A DNA stretch of 64,000 bases from Spongilla lacustris (Eukaryota; Porifera; Demospongiae; Spongillida; Spongillidae). Numbering within the stretch: position 1 is the stretch's first letter; each line of letters begins with the position of its first letter. The notes under the pieces are model-generated. The model was not told the DNA's origin, searched no databases, and was given only the letters and a program-made list of their open reading frames with translations. The position numbers were made by a program, and so were the translations under genes. Where the stretch lies: assembly GCA_949361645.1 (NCBI GenBank), contig OX442420.1, positions 1,766,244 through 1,830,243 of the forward strand, in the 5' to 3' direction. This document shows, piece by piece, positions 11,201 through 21,192 of this stretch.

Positions 11201-12336
11201 ATGGGGGACACCCAGGAATATCTAGAATGAAAAGCTTGTCTAGAACATTTGTATGGTGGCCGGGAATAGATAAAGATATTGAAATGCTGGTTTCCAAATG
11301 TCCTCAGTGTCAGGCTGCAAGACCATCACCACCAGTGGCTCCCTTACAACCTTGGAGTTGGCCTACCAGACCATGGGCAAGATTACACATAGATTATGCA
11401 GGCCCTGTCGAAGGGCAGATGTTGCTGGTGGTGATCGATGCTCATTCAAAGTGGATCGAAGTGGAGGTCGGGAAAGATGCTACTGCAGAGGCAACTATCC
11501 AGCGACTGCGAACAATATTTTCAAGGTTTGGAATACCAGAAACAGTGATGACGGATAATGGGCCATGTTTTTCAAGCAGGGAGTTTCATGACTTCCTTAA
11601 AAATAATTGTGTGACACACATTAGGTCAGCACCACATCATCCGTCTTCTAACGGAATGGCAGAAAGGGCTGTGCAAACTGTGAAGCAGGGAGTAAAGAAG
11701 ATGACAACTGGAACACTCAGAGATAAGTTGGCAAGATTCTTATTTCAGTACAGAATTACCCCCCAGACGACCACTGGTGTCTCTCCTGCTGAACTTCTGT
11801 ATGGCAGAAGGCTCCGATCCCGTTTAGATGCATTGCATCCAAATTTAGCGGAAAGAGTGGAAAGGAGGCAGCAGGGACAAAAGGCAGCACACGATACCAA
11901 TGCAGTTGAAAGGAGTTTTCAAGAACAGGAAAGCGTATATGTGAAATATTATGCGCGGGGGGGCAGATGGAAATGGGTGCCTGGGAAAATCACAAAATGC
12001 AAGGGGCCATTATCGTTTGATGTGGTGTTAGAAAATGGGATTGTGTGCAGAAGACACCAAGATCAACTAAGGAAGCGAGCAGGCGAGGCTGATGATACGT
12101 GGATGGGAGACAGATTATCGACTGATGTGGCTGCAGAAGATCCAGAACTCAATAATGGAGCGCAAGATGAGCAAGAGGAAGATGCCAATAATTCAGTGGT
12201 GGGCGATGAGCCTGAGATTGACGAAGAAATAGATCAAGAAGCCCGCCCACCAGTCATCGTGCAACAAGCACCAGACCGAAGATATCCCAGCAGGAACAGA
12301 CGGCAGCCTGAACGGTATCAAGCAGGGTTTTCTTGA
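8290..12336 (+). CDS. Ty3/gypsy Gag-Pol polyprotein (single frame)
   Basis: The 1348-codon frame encodes Gag, protease, reverse transcriptase, RNase H and integrase with no frameshift or stop between gag and pol. Visible landmarks: two CCHC zinc knuckles at about residues 216-250 (CYRCLWRDHAPDKC and CFGCSKRGHIRRAC); protease LDTGAAVSIV with D319; RT motif YIDD at 597-600; RNase H ACDASSYGVGA with D746; integrase zinc module HPGI...CPQC at about 971-1007; and integrase acidic triad D1035, D1089, E1125 with 35 residues between the last two. The C-terminal tail after about residue 1180 looks like a GPY/F-type segment (RWKWVPGKI) followed by an acidic stretch. There is no env frame. All key residues are present, so the element may be autonomous. 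How Gag and Pol ratios are set in a single frame is not evident. Confidence 0.97.
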   Translation: MATRVFMALFGAVGEYVEGEEDWSQYVERLGHFFGANGVSDASKKRSVLLSTIGPKAYQTLASLVAPETPGGKTYDELIKLMAEHLSPKPPVIVQRYRFHSRVRQQGESVSVYVTQLKELARKCEFGDALNDMLRDRLVCGINDERVQKRLLVEVNLTFDSALKISQGCEVAERCAKEIHSGRSQELAEHQNQQVHAVTPGRPQWRTGPGTGTPRCYRCLWRDHAPDKCPHRSAECFGCSKRGHIRRACKQVQAKAGGMQPSRRGVQVLQEESEDLEEEGDSTNALQQLRIQGVLCKINNEPIQLQVSIDGVLVTMELDTGAAVSIVSESTFRRLWSGKVLERSGIRLCTYSGESLKVIGKWEADVKYNNQTDKLSVIVLEGAGPSLLGRDWLHRFRIDWKSLFVIQKGASLENVLTKYEMVFKEGLGTVLGYEAKLVMKENAVPRFCKARPVPYAIKEKIEKELNKLVQEGILQPVELSEWAAPIVPVVKPDQSIRICGDFRLTVNQALETERYPLPKIEDILASLAGGERFTKLDLSKAYLQVQLDEASRKFMVINTHKGLFQYTRMPFGVSSAPSIFQRIMDSVLQGIPKVIVYIDDILIAGSTDKEHLETLEKVLYKLKEAGIHLNKDKCFFLQESVVYLGYKIDKNGIHPLAEKVEAVKNAPEPKNITELKSYLGLLTYYSRFLPRMATMLAQLYRLLQAKIPWNWTQKEKMAFENSKNLLLSAKVLVHFDPNKELILACDASSYGVGAVLSHKMSDGTERPIAFASRTLSSAEKNYSQLEKEGLACIFGVKRFHLYLYGRNFTIVTDHKPLLQLFDPQRGIPMQVSGRIQRWIMTLAVYKYKLVFKKTEEHGNADALSRLPMDGKQIEEEEETPTELVLLFESLKDSPVDCSQVKHWTKKDPILSQVLQYILAGWPLHPPSEASQTLLSFWQRRMELSTHDGCILWGNRVVVPEKGRNYALQELHGGHPGISRMKSLSRTFVWWPGIDKDIEMLVSKCPQCQAARPSPPVAPLQPWSWPTRPWARLHIDYAGPVEGQMLLVVIDAHSKWIEVEVGKDATAEATIQRLRTIFSRFGIPETVMTDNGPCFSSREFHDFLKNNCVTHIRSAPHHPSSNGMAERAVQTVKQGVKKMTTGTLRDKLARFLFQYRITPQTTTGVSPAELLYGRRLRSRLDALHPNLAERVERRQQGQKAAHDTNAVERSFQEQESVYVKYYARGGRWKWVPGKITKCKGPLSFDVVLENGIVCRRHQDQLRKRAGEADDTWMGDRLSTDVAAEDPELNNGAQDEQEEDANNSVVGDEPEIDEEIDQEARPPVIVQQAPDRRYPSRNRRQPERYQAGFS
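8291..8301 (+). promoter_or_regulatory. Candidate primer-binding site overlapping the gag start
   Basis: tggcgacgagg begins 8 nt after the LTR end and has the TGG expected opposite a tRNA CCA end. It overlaps the ATG at 8290, so the RNA leader would be only 7 nt long. The tRNA was not identified, and a self-priming mechanism is an alternative. Confidence 0.45.
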
Positions 12337-12352
12337 GGAGGAAGAAAGAAGA
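12335..12352 (+). promoter_or_regulatory. Polypurine tract
   Basis: Eighteen consecutive purines immediately before the 3' LTR, the usual plus-strand primer of LTR elements. It overlaps the gag-pol stop codon (TGA, 12334-12336). Confidence 0.9.
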
Positions 12353-12457
12353 TGTGATAACTGATGTATTATATTATGCAACGCGCATGCGCATGCTAGT
12401 ATTTAAGTGTTGCCGCATTGGATTTTGACAAATTGGTACTTTAGCCGAGTTACTACA
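12353..12457 (+). repeat. 3' LTR (105 bp)
   Basis: Matches the 5' LTR apart from a 6-bp indel. It is followed by the second AACAT target copy at 12458-12462. Confidence 0.95.
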
Positions 12458-12543
12458 AACATTTTCTTGTAACACATAATCAGAATAATTACAACATATC
12501 ATTTGTTTCTCTAAATTCACTAATGTCTAAATGACCCCTATTT

Positions 12544-13800
12544 TTAAACCACTGTGCAATACCCACTGGCCAAATCAAGAGTTGAAAAAACACATGCACC
12601 ACCCAAAGCATCCAATGATTCATCAATTCTGGGCAGAGGCTGGGCATCCTTGCGCGTGCAGTCATTAAGTTTACGAAAGTCCACACAAAACCTTGTCTTC
12701 CCATCTTTTTTCCTTACAAGAACCACAGGTGATGCCCAAGGACTGTCGCTACATTCTATTATCCCCCTGGATAACATGCTATTAACTAACTCACTCACTT
12801 CTTTGTGCTGATGAAATGGGAGCCTTCTTGCATGTTGACGAATTGATTGGTTATCTCCAGTGTCAATTGTGTGGAACGATAATGAAGTTTGCCCAAGGTC
12901 ATCGTCCGATTTTGCAATGACATCCTCAAATTCCTGCAGCAATGCCACCCCCTGTGATCTATGGTAGCTGCATGGAAAGGTGTTCTGTATTCTGCAACAT
13001 CAGCTCAATGAGATGTGCACACTCACTGTGGCCTGCATGTCTGTTGGACTTAGGGGAATCAATACTACAGACAATATCAGAATCTGTGACTGGCCTGATC
13101 ACGCCCACTCTAACATCCTTGTTAACAACCACAGGAGCCGGACCAGGGTTGAGAATCTGAACTATCAGGTGATTGCAACTCACTTGCGACAATGACTGCG
13201 CCACCAAAAGCCCATGATCTTCCACGAACGTGTCCAGTGGCTCCAACAACACAGCACCTGCTTCCCTTTTGTCAAGGGCAGAGGCAGGGATGTACATCTG
13301 ACAGCAAGCTGGTACAGTCACCGTTTCCGAAATACTCACAAAACACACATCTTCTGCCACCCTTGAATGATTAAACTGCACTATCTTCTCATCAATGACA
13401 AAGCTATGCTGTTGTAGGTCTACTACACACGCGTGTTTAGTCAAAAAATCAACCCCTAGTATACATTCTTGTGTGAGATGCTTCATAACAAGCACCATGT
13501 GCCTTCTAGTCACCCCTCCTATGGTTATACTTACTTCAACTTGCACCACCAACTCCAACTTTTCTCCATTGGCTGCCACAACCGGGGCTTTGATTGTCGT
13601 TGGAGATTGTTGAACTCTTTTCCACACGTCTTCACGAACCAAAGTGACAGCCGACCCAGTATCTATTAATATCTTTACTACAAACTTACCAAGCTTTCCA
13701 TCAACTGACAAACAAGACCCCACGGCTGCAGTTTCGACTGAGGTCTTTAGTTTTGGACAATTTCGTTTAATATGACCACGCTTGCCGCAGTACCAGCGTT
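12544..13800 (-). pseudogene. Broken gypsy protease and N-terminal reverse transcriptase
   Basis: The minus strand reads a degraded CCHC knuckle (CGKRGHIKRNC, with the first Cys replaced by Arg), then aspartic protease (ILIDTGSAVTLV), then after a stop or frame change near 12950 the start of RT (SPWASPVVLVRKKDGKTRF and TLDLASGY). Homology stops near 12550, before the YxDD motif, so the rest of RT, RNase H and integrase are absent. This is the 5' part of an element unrelated in detail to the intact gypsy 90 bp away. It cannot make a functional polymerase. Confidence 0.9.
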
Positions 13801-14519
13801 AGGGCGTGATCTCGGATATGTTCTTCCATTGTTCGTGGCTGCCAGCTGTAATTTCAACGTCTCAATCTGCTTACCTAGCTGTTCCACTTGGGTTGCCAGA
13901 CGACTTGGTCTTGTGGCATTAGTTACAGCAGCAACAGCCTCGCTCTCGCTCTCGGAGTCATCTTCTTTACCAACCGCCATCGTCTCCACCTTAGCGGAAA
14001 CACCGTGTAGTCTTTTTTGCGATTCTTCCACTCCCTGGTATTGGCAGGCCAGCTGCAATGCTTCGTTTAGTGTCTTTGGTTTTTCACGCATTAGTCTTAG
14101 CTGAACGGTAGAGGAACGAATACCACGAATAAATTGATCCCTTACGAGTTCGTTCAACTGCTCTGCCGGCCACTTTGGATAGGCTTTGTCAGCCAAGGCT
14201 CGAAGTGTCCCCGCGTACTCTGGCAGGCGCTCTTCAGGTTTTTGAGTACGCTGCTGAAATTTAAGCTGCCATTCCAGGTCGTTACCCTCCGGGTTGTATT
14301 GATCCATTAAGCACTTCAATACCGCGCTATATTCAGAGTTTCCGTCAAATCCTTGCTGTGTCACTAAACGAAATGGTTCGTCATCCAAAAGAGGAAGAAC
14401 CTCACCTGTCCACTGGTCTTCTGTTATTTTTGCCTGATGGGCATAGAGCTCGAATCTCTTGCGCCACAATACAAGATCCGCTCCTGCTGAAAAACGGGAA
14501 GGGGGTCGTAAACTCTACT
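13747..14519 (-). pseudogene. Gag of the broken minus-strand gypsy
   Basis: An open minus-strand frame beginning near 14519 encodes a Gag-like protein (LWRKRFELYAHQAKI; LKFQQRTQKPEERL; LADKAYPKWP; VRDQFIRGI), the usual capsid region of this gypsy group, followed by a Ser/Glu-rich linker and a basic stretch (RTYPRSRP). No credible ATG lies at the start, so the N-terminus is probably lost or in another frame. A frameshift at about 13790 separates it from the zinc knuckle. No 5' LTR was recognised upstream. Confidence 0.85.
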
Positions 14520-15934
14520 TGCGCCTGTCCCGACGGAGTGCGCGAGTTGCCGGCAGTACACGGCTGTTTGCGGCTGGAAACTAAGTCCATAATTAGTGGA
14601 GGTGTTGTCATTAAATGTTTTTTTGCCTCATTAACCGATAGCCTCATTTGCACATCTACTCCGTTCTAACCATGTACCAAACAGCCATATTTTTGTATAC
14701 AACATACATGCATATCTATCTTCTACCAAGCTCGATACTGCGCATGCCGCTATGTACGTTCCTACGGAGGTGCTCTGTTACTATAGCTAAAGGGTTTACT
14801 GCGGGTTAAATTTTACGGTAGGAAGACGTGTCCCTTGCTTCGATCAGAAGGTTTTCCTAACAGTCTACGCGACATAGACAGGTAGAAAAATCATTAGGCT
14901 TACATCATTTTCCTGCATGCAGTATGACAGCTCATTTTATGAATATTATGCAGTCGAGTGAAAATAATTAAACAAACAGAATGGAATATCACAGCCAAAA
15001 AGTACAGCAGCACTGCAGGGTGTGTGGGAAATTTATGGTTGTTCGAGGGAAAGCAGTTTAAACCATATACAGATACCAGGAATTTTGCACAGCAGCTGCA
15101 TGCAGGATGCCTTTGGCATTACTAATGATGCTGAAGATGATCCAACCATTTTTCCATCTTGCATGCTTCTGCATGCAGTTGCTGCAAGTGTACAATGGTT
15201 TTAAAAAATCACTGCAGCAGCTCAATTAAGGTTCCACTGTCCCACTCCAACGGAGCAACCATAGTAATGAGAATTGCATGGTATGAAAAAGTACTTACAT
15301 GTACATGTGCAATGTATGCTTGCTCACAGGCATGTGAGCATCAGTTTTAAGAAGCTGAGAACAGGTGGAAGGCCAAAAATAGTGCAACATACTGGAGGGC
15401 ATCATTCCCAATATGCAAACCATCTTATGAAGGCACCTCACCATGCACTTTCATGCAATGCTCCTGCATGGAATGAATTAAGCCTCCTCCAGTATCTGAC
15501 ACTAACAACTTGTCAGTTGGATCATCTCAGGCGTCCACTGTGCTTTGAGATTCTTGACCAGCCTCTGGAGTTGACATGAAATTCAATAGTGCCAAGTGTC
15601 TCTAAGCTTGGCTAGTACAATCTGCAAAAGCTAGTTCAATGTCCACTTGCACCATGCATCTCATATTAAAACAGCACCCACACTGAACCTATTAAGTGAT
15701 GTTGTGATGGTTCACTATGTCCTGTGTTCCAAAGATATAAAACTGACACAAGGAGTGCATCTCTGATTCTCCAAAGAGCAGCTTCCTTAAATCCAGAGCA
15801 GCCAGTTGTAAAATTCTCTATTGGAGGAGCAGTCAAGTTGCCTCATAAAACCATATAATTATAATTTATTCTTTCAACACAGCCACAAACCTTAGTACAT
15901 GATACCAATGGTGAAAGGCTCTCTCTATCCCCCT
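14520..15934. other. No gene recognised
   Basis: The stretch holds several short open frames of 60-100 codons with no familiar motif. A short sequence near 14560-14590 (ctgtttgcggctggaaacta on the plus strand) recurs as an inverted copy near 54055-54085, so it may be a transposon end. Confidence 0.5.
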
Positions 15935-15975
15935 CCCTCTCTCCCTCTCCCTCCCCTCTCTCTCCCTCTCCTCCC

Positions 15976-16073
<98 letters not shown>

Positions 16074-16075
16074 AC
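15935..16075. repeat. Compound (CT)n microsatellite
   Basis: CCCTCT-type units lead into a C run and then a pure CT tract. The opposite-strand frames (RERE...) are artefacts. Confidence 0.95.
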
Positions 16076-17981
16076 ACTTGCCCATCCAAAAAATAATAAT
16101 AACCTGTTGCCCAACAAAATGGAGATGGTGGATACGGAGGAGGACCCCATGGATGTAGAAGGACCAGCTCCAAATGATAACAACTCAGGGAAACTTGGGT
16201 GAACCCTGGCTGATGGCTCCTGGGGACCAATCCTCCAAAAAGGTTGGGCCACTACAATGGACCAAGCTATGCTTGACTACGACATGGGGGATAACTCCCC
16301 CCCCCCCCCCCCCCCCCCCCCTCAGAACTGACCTCTGCCACACCCATGGAGGTAGTCAAGCTCCCTGGGCATGATAAGCACAGCAACACTACAATTGCAA
16401 TTCCCATCTCCCAGGTATGTGTATATGGCATGGCTAAAATTAATTTTTCATTCATTCCTTGTGCACCATGGGTGCGCTACCAGGAGTTCACGTTTAATAA
16501 GTATCGACCCTCAGAATCTTGCTGTTATTCCCATCCGAGTGAAGAGACCCAGAACAAAACCGCGTGATTAAACCCCGCTTAAGAACGATTTGTAGCAACG
16601 AAAAAAATGATCTCCGCGGCATGGCTGTATGATAAACAAATAGGTCTATCTATCCACTAAAGAGTTTGATATGTTTTAATCGCGTAAAAACTTGCGTTTT
16701 GACAGTAGTGCTTGACTTGTATTTGAGGTCGCGTCATGTTCTACGAGAGCCCGTCCGATTAGGAGCAAATTTCTCTGCACGTGAATAACTGTAGTATACA
16801 TGAACTTTACCATCGATACACAAGTCAATGGGGTTAACATCTATGGTCTTTGTTTGAACTTTAACCCAGTACTTATTAAGAAAATGTTTATCAAAGAAAC
16901 CCTACCGTTGCTATGGTATGTTGCTATGTAATGACATAATCATTTCAAAATTTCTGGGCGTAGGACTTTCTTTCCATGATTTGAATGGCCGCAAACAGCC
17001 GTGAGTAGTGGGTGCCTGCACCTCACTACTTTGTTCCTCCATTCCACTCCTGACACCAATGTAGTGACCCCTGACTCAGCAAGTAGTTACCAGGTAAGAA
17101 GGACAATGATAGTACAAAAGGTACAGCATTTATGCACACATATGCACATGCGCACAACATATAGGTCAGAATCCGTCAGACAGTCAGAGGTTTTCAGGCG
17201 CCAAGCCTGGGACACTACACACGCGACGTAAAAACAACTTTTTAAAAATATTCACGCAATGCATAGCGATGTATATGCACTGATGCATGCATGCACAGCT
17301 GTGATCTATATGCCCTGGATCCTCTACTACGCCGACGCCATAGTTATTTTAGGGTGAAAGTGTGCCACAGCCATAATTATAGAGGGTATAGTGTAGCGTG
17401 TAAAACCGTGCGTGAGTATAGCTATATAAAATGATCATAGGGGAAAGGTAGCAAACGTGCTTCTTCTTGATTCGTTCTTCAATATGTATTCATTGGCAAT
17501 ACACTTCATATCAAGTCTATCCGCCATTTCTTGATGATAATGGAGTATCATCAGGTGGTTTAACCTGGCCTGAGACATTGTACATGTGTATACATAAAGC
17601 TTTTCTTAATAACAGTATTGGGATAGCGCTATTCTATTGGTGAAGCCCCCGAAGGTGCGCTTCACGTGTAGTCACACATATGTACATGTATGCAGGCAAA
17701 GATTCAAAATAGGATACAGCACGTGCGCAGACTTGATGATCTAGGTAGGTAAGGCTGAAAAGCTTATGTAGGTCACAGCTGTACTGGAAAGTGCTAATTA
17801 TATAACGACTCAACTTTTTCCTGTGTGTAAGCATATCAGTGCATGTGCCTAGCCTACGCGCTTCATTCATCGAGCTGCAAGCAGAACACTATAATGAAAA
17901 CAACCCACCACTGTAGTCCATGATGTCATTGTGTGTCCCTCTGGCAGTCAAGACCTATGTGAATTGGGGGAAGGAGGCTAG
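16076..17981. other. No gene recognised
   Basis: It contains a poly-C tract at about 16299-16320 and AT-rich sequence with short open frames only. No transposon domain, RNA gene or clear exon was found. Confidence 0.5.
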
Positions 17982-18255
17982 CAGGCCCGTAGCCAGGAGG
18001 GGATCGACCGATCCCCCCCCCCCCCCCCCCCCAATTAATGCTTGTGTTCGGCCACCTCCATGCAGTTATCGTACTTTTTGTATCAGGCCAGAAGCTGGCA
18101 GCAAGCCTATCAGGCCCTTCCTCGCTCTTTTGTATCGGGTCCGAAACCCGAAACGCTCCTCCCCCATCACGTACCCCCTAAGTCCCGCAGTCCTATTAAT
18201 CAATCCCCTCCCCCCTCCCGCCAGACTACGTGGCAACGGGCCAGCTGGCTAGGGC
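17982..18255. mobile_element. MITE-like insertion with poly-C core
   Basis: Starts caggcccgtagccagg, very similar to the left end of the 4990-5248 insertion, and has a C run at 18015-18032 followed by C-rich sequence. The right end is unclear, so the boundary is a guess. Confidence 0.3.
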
Positions 18256-18429
18256 CAAAGGTTTCCGCGGCCGCCTAGCTATCCGCCGGCTGGCCGGCTT
18301 TTCATTGACTCCCTGTCTCTAAAGTTGAATTACATGTAACTTATTGTGCAATTTAAATATTTATTCACCATTAAATTCAAGATTTCTGTTCAGTTAATAA
18401 CAATATCAGTGTGCTCTATGCCCTGGTAG

Positions 18430-18964
18430 TTCTCTTGACCCCCTACACGCCACCATGCAACTACTTGCAAAAGAGGGGGTGATGTTATATTTCGCCATAA
18501 CAATCTTGGCAGAATCCTTCCATACTGCACATTTGTCTGTCCAGGTTGAAGCAGGTGCAGGGCTCAGCACAGACCTCTCCCAGTAAAGACCGGCTGATAT
18601 TCTTGTACAGGACTGGGATCGAGGAAAGCCAGCCGCCTTTGACATCTCGGTTGTCTCACCGCTAAACTCCAATGTATTGTCTGCAGCGGGAGCAAGAGCA
18701 GGTGCAGCATCAGAGGCGGCTGAGCTTAGGAAGCACACTGTCAATGATGCAAAGTATGCAGAGTTGGGGTGGGTGTCCATCCCTCTTGTGGTGGAGTCTT
18801 ATGGGGCATGGTGCAAGGAGGCTCAGCAATCTTTTTCTAAACTGGCATCTCGCCTTGCTGTCCAAGGCTGTGTGCCAAAGTCCATGGCAACCTTTGAACT
18901 TTATGCACGGCTAAACATCTCCCTGATGAGGGCAAACTCTCGGGCGATGTTGTCTAGGTCCTAG
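18430..18964 (+). pseudogene. C-terminal fragment of a LINE-like retroelement protein
   Basis: The plus-strand frame (one stop near 18580) reads RPADILVQDWDRGKPAAFDIS, then EAAELRKHTVNDAKYAELGW, PLVVESYGAW and LMRANSRAMLSRS. From family memory, this combination is the C-terminal end of long reverse-transcriptase polyproteins common in sponge and cnidarian genomes; the PAD...W...AAFD part may be a nuclease-like fold. No RT domain lies upstream, so this looks like a 5'-truncated insertion. The stop at 18580 and the missing body make it non-functional. Confidence 0.6.
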
Positions 18965-20235
18965 ATTATGTTTAGTTTTAGTATTATATTATCATTAGTG
19001 TTATAGCTGTATTCTGCATAGTGTAATATTTACAATATTTGTTGAATATGCAGATGACACAATATATTACACAATGACAATGTTGATGAATAAATTATAC
19101 GTGGTAGAAATTAATTTTTTGTCTTGATTTTAGTTAAACAATGGTTAATGGAATAGTTTTTTGAAGTACAATATATCATAATCTGACCGATTTATATAGG
19201 ATATTATAAACGTGTTTAAAATTCCATTTGAAAAAAAAAATCGCAGATGACCGCCAATGTATAGGCGATTTCTCCATATGTTTCTGGTAACAGTCTTACC
19301 CTCTCAACTCTAAACAAAAGCAGGTCCTCGGCGGAAGTGGTTACAAGGCTGGCAGTAGCTCCAAACATCGTGTAGGGAGCTAAAATACTAGGTACACCGA
19401 TAGTTGTGGCCCTTCCGACTACTTTTCCAAAAAGTAAGTTCGACAAAATTGGCCAAAAAAAAAAACATTCGAATTTCATGGACGCAGTGTTAAAAAGAAC
19501 ACTTTCTTGCACAGCAAATATGTGTGAAGGTCCCCTATTCTTTGGTGTGAACATAGTACGCCAATAGACACCCGGTGATTTCACCCAAAAAGCAGAACGG
19601 AAAAAAAAAAAAAACTAAGGAAAAAAAGATGATGCATTGGCCAGGATTCGAACCCGTAACAATCTGCACTACACCCTGTCACGACATGAATGGTTCATAC
19701 GTAACTAAATTACCCTTTATCCCACAATGTCATCAATTTTAATACAAACTAAAACTGAGTGAACGTCACACTAAATAGCGGGGTGAATTCACATGAATTC
19801 ACTCGATGGTGTGATATCACACCAAAGATAAAATTTAGTGTGAACTGAGGTCATACTAAATAACGGAGTGAATTCACACGAGCTCACTCGATGGTGTGAT
19901 ATCACACCAAAGATAAAATTTAGTGCGACGGTCACCCACTTTAAAACGTACTACTGGTGATTATAGGTGGCCTTCACACTTTTATTTGCCGTGTGTGACG
20001 TCTTCTCCCATGAATTTAAAGAGTACACTATGTTCCATAGGTGAAGTGTAGGCATTTCTGAGGTCCAGTAACCTTCAATGCATGATACAAACGTCTATGT
20101 ACAGATGTTGCTTGCTAAGTAAATGTCATACTTTACATAGCAAGCAGCAAGTGGAATACATACACAATGGACAAGTATCTTATCACTATCACAACTATGT
20201 ACAGTACATAAACGTACATAGTGCTTTTTCAGGTT
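18965..20235. other. No gene; repeat fragments
   Basis: Positions about 19255-19495 are a diverged copy of the right part of the piggyBac-like element at 24401-25377 (shared words ttacaaggctggcagta and ttttccaaaaa). Near 19645-19660 the minus strand has gggttcgaatcc, a perfect pol III B box, but no cloverleaf can be folded. Confidence 0.5.
19761..19925. repeat. Two-copy tandem repeat with internal palindrome
   Basis: A block of about 87 bp containing ctcgatggtgtgatatcacacc and aaagataaaatttagtg is present twice. Each copy carries the perfect palindrome ggtgtgatatcacacc. Confidence 0.85.
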
Positions 20236-21192
20236 CTATACCACATCCATTCTCTTCCAGCTTAATTTGCGGCTCACTTCTTGCAGCCTAACAATTACCT
20301 CATCCTCATCATCACAGTCATAAAATTCATCAGCAAGATCAGCACCACCATGCAGATTTTTTGCAAGACAACATTGTATATGAAAGTCCAAAAATTCTGT
20401 TCTTGGACCATTCGAGACATCCCATCTACAATCCAGTTTCCTTAGATGATATTTTTGAAGATCTTCCTCATTGCACATAACCAAAACAAAATACCCCAAG
20501 CCAGAAATAAACTTCACTGCAATTTTATAAGTATCATGTGCTGCTTGTAGCTTTTTATTCAAATGCATCCCATTTTGTACATTGTTAAAAGAATTTGAAA
20601 GGCCGCGTAAAATATCAATAACTGCTTGAGGTAAAAGATTCTCATTACGAGAAAATCGTTCTGGAATTATATGACATGCTGCTAGATCAGTTGTTGAACC
20701 ACTGATAACACAATGGGGATCTCTTTTGCTAACTTCTGCAAGGAATGTATTAATACCAGAAGACATCAAACTTGAAGGAGTACTTGTCCCTGAACCTAAA
20801 GGTGTATTTGCCAGTGAACCTGGTGTATTAGCAAGGTGATCAATACTTGGCAGAATCAGACAAAATTTTGAAGAAGATGAAGGAGTTAAGAGATATATAC
20901 CACTTTGTAACATATAATCTGGAGTGTTGACATCAATTCGTTCAAAGGCAATTGTTATTGGACTCTGTGGTTCCCTTTTTGTCATGCCTTGAAAAAGTGA
21001 AGCAGTATTTGCTAACATTGGATCCATAGTAGACGATAAAATTAAATAGACATCTCTCCATGTGATTGATGAGTCTTTTGATAAAAGCACATTTTGCAAA
21101 TTTGGATCTGCAAAAATATAAACTCTTGATTCAAGACATTGGCCTGTAAAATTAAATGTCTCCAGCAGTTGATGTGTGCCTAAATGTAACAA
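20236..21192 (-). CDS. HNH-endonuclease-like protein (318 aa, single exon)
   Basis: An intact 318-codon frame without introns. Residues 161-219 carry an HNH-type pattern: CVISG at 161, then AACHIIPERF with H174, a conserved NVQNGMHLN with N207, and AAHDTYK with H219. This matches the layout of HNH_2-type domains (Cys, His, Asn, His), best known from large families in basidiomycete fungi. The N-terminal 100 residues form an uncharacterised region; residues 120-145 are a Ser/Thr/Gly/Pro-rich linker with a short repeat (LANTPGSLANTP); the C-terminus is acidic. No signal peptide or membrane segment is seen. It stands alone between repeats, so it could be a mobile-element gene or a transferred gene. 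Nuclease activity is inferred only from the motif. Confidence 0.7.
   Translation of the reverse strand: MLHLGTHQLLETFNFTGQCLESRVYIFADPNLQNVLLSKDSSITWRDVYLILSSTMDPMLANTASLFQGMTKREPQSPITIAFERIDVNTPDYMLQSGIYLLTPSSSSKFCLILPSIDHLANTPGSLANTPLGSGTSTPSSLMSSGINTFLAEVSKRDPHCVISGSTTDLAACHIIPERFSRNENLLPQAVIDILRGLSNSFNNVQNGMHLNKKLQAAHDTYKIAVKFISGLGYFVLVMCNEEDLQKYHLRKLDCRWDVSNGPRTEFLDFHIQCCLAKNLHGGADLADEFYDCDDEDEVIVRLQEVSRKLSWKRMDVV

Larger units (their letters stand above)
8172..12457 (+). mobile_element. Intact compact Ty3/gypsy retrotransposon
   Basis: Complete LTR retrotransposon of 4286 bp. The LTRs are 8172-8282 (111 bp) and 12353-12457 (105 bp), each starting TG and ending CA. They are alike except for a 6-bp indel and almost no substitutions. 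The element is flanked by a 5-bp target duplication AACAT (8167-8171 and 12458-12462). A candidate primer-binding site starts 8 nt after the 5' LTR, and an 18-nt polypurine tract abuts the 3' LTR. One uninterrupted gag-pol frame fills the interior. The high LTR similarity and open frame point to recent insertion and probable activity. Confidence 0.95.

Noticed and set aside
15274..15579. 101-codon plus-strand frame
   Set aside because: No recognised motif, no splice signals and no start context. It cannot be told from chance.
19640..19720. tRNA on the minus strand (perfect gggttcgaatcc)
   Set aside because: Only the T-arm is present. No matching acceptor, D or anticodon arms can be drawn; at most it is a SINE scrap.
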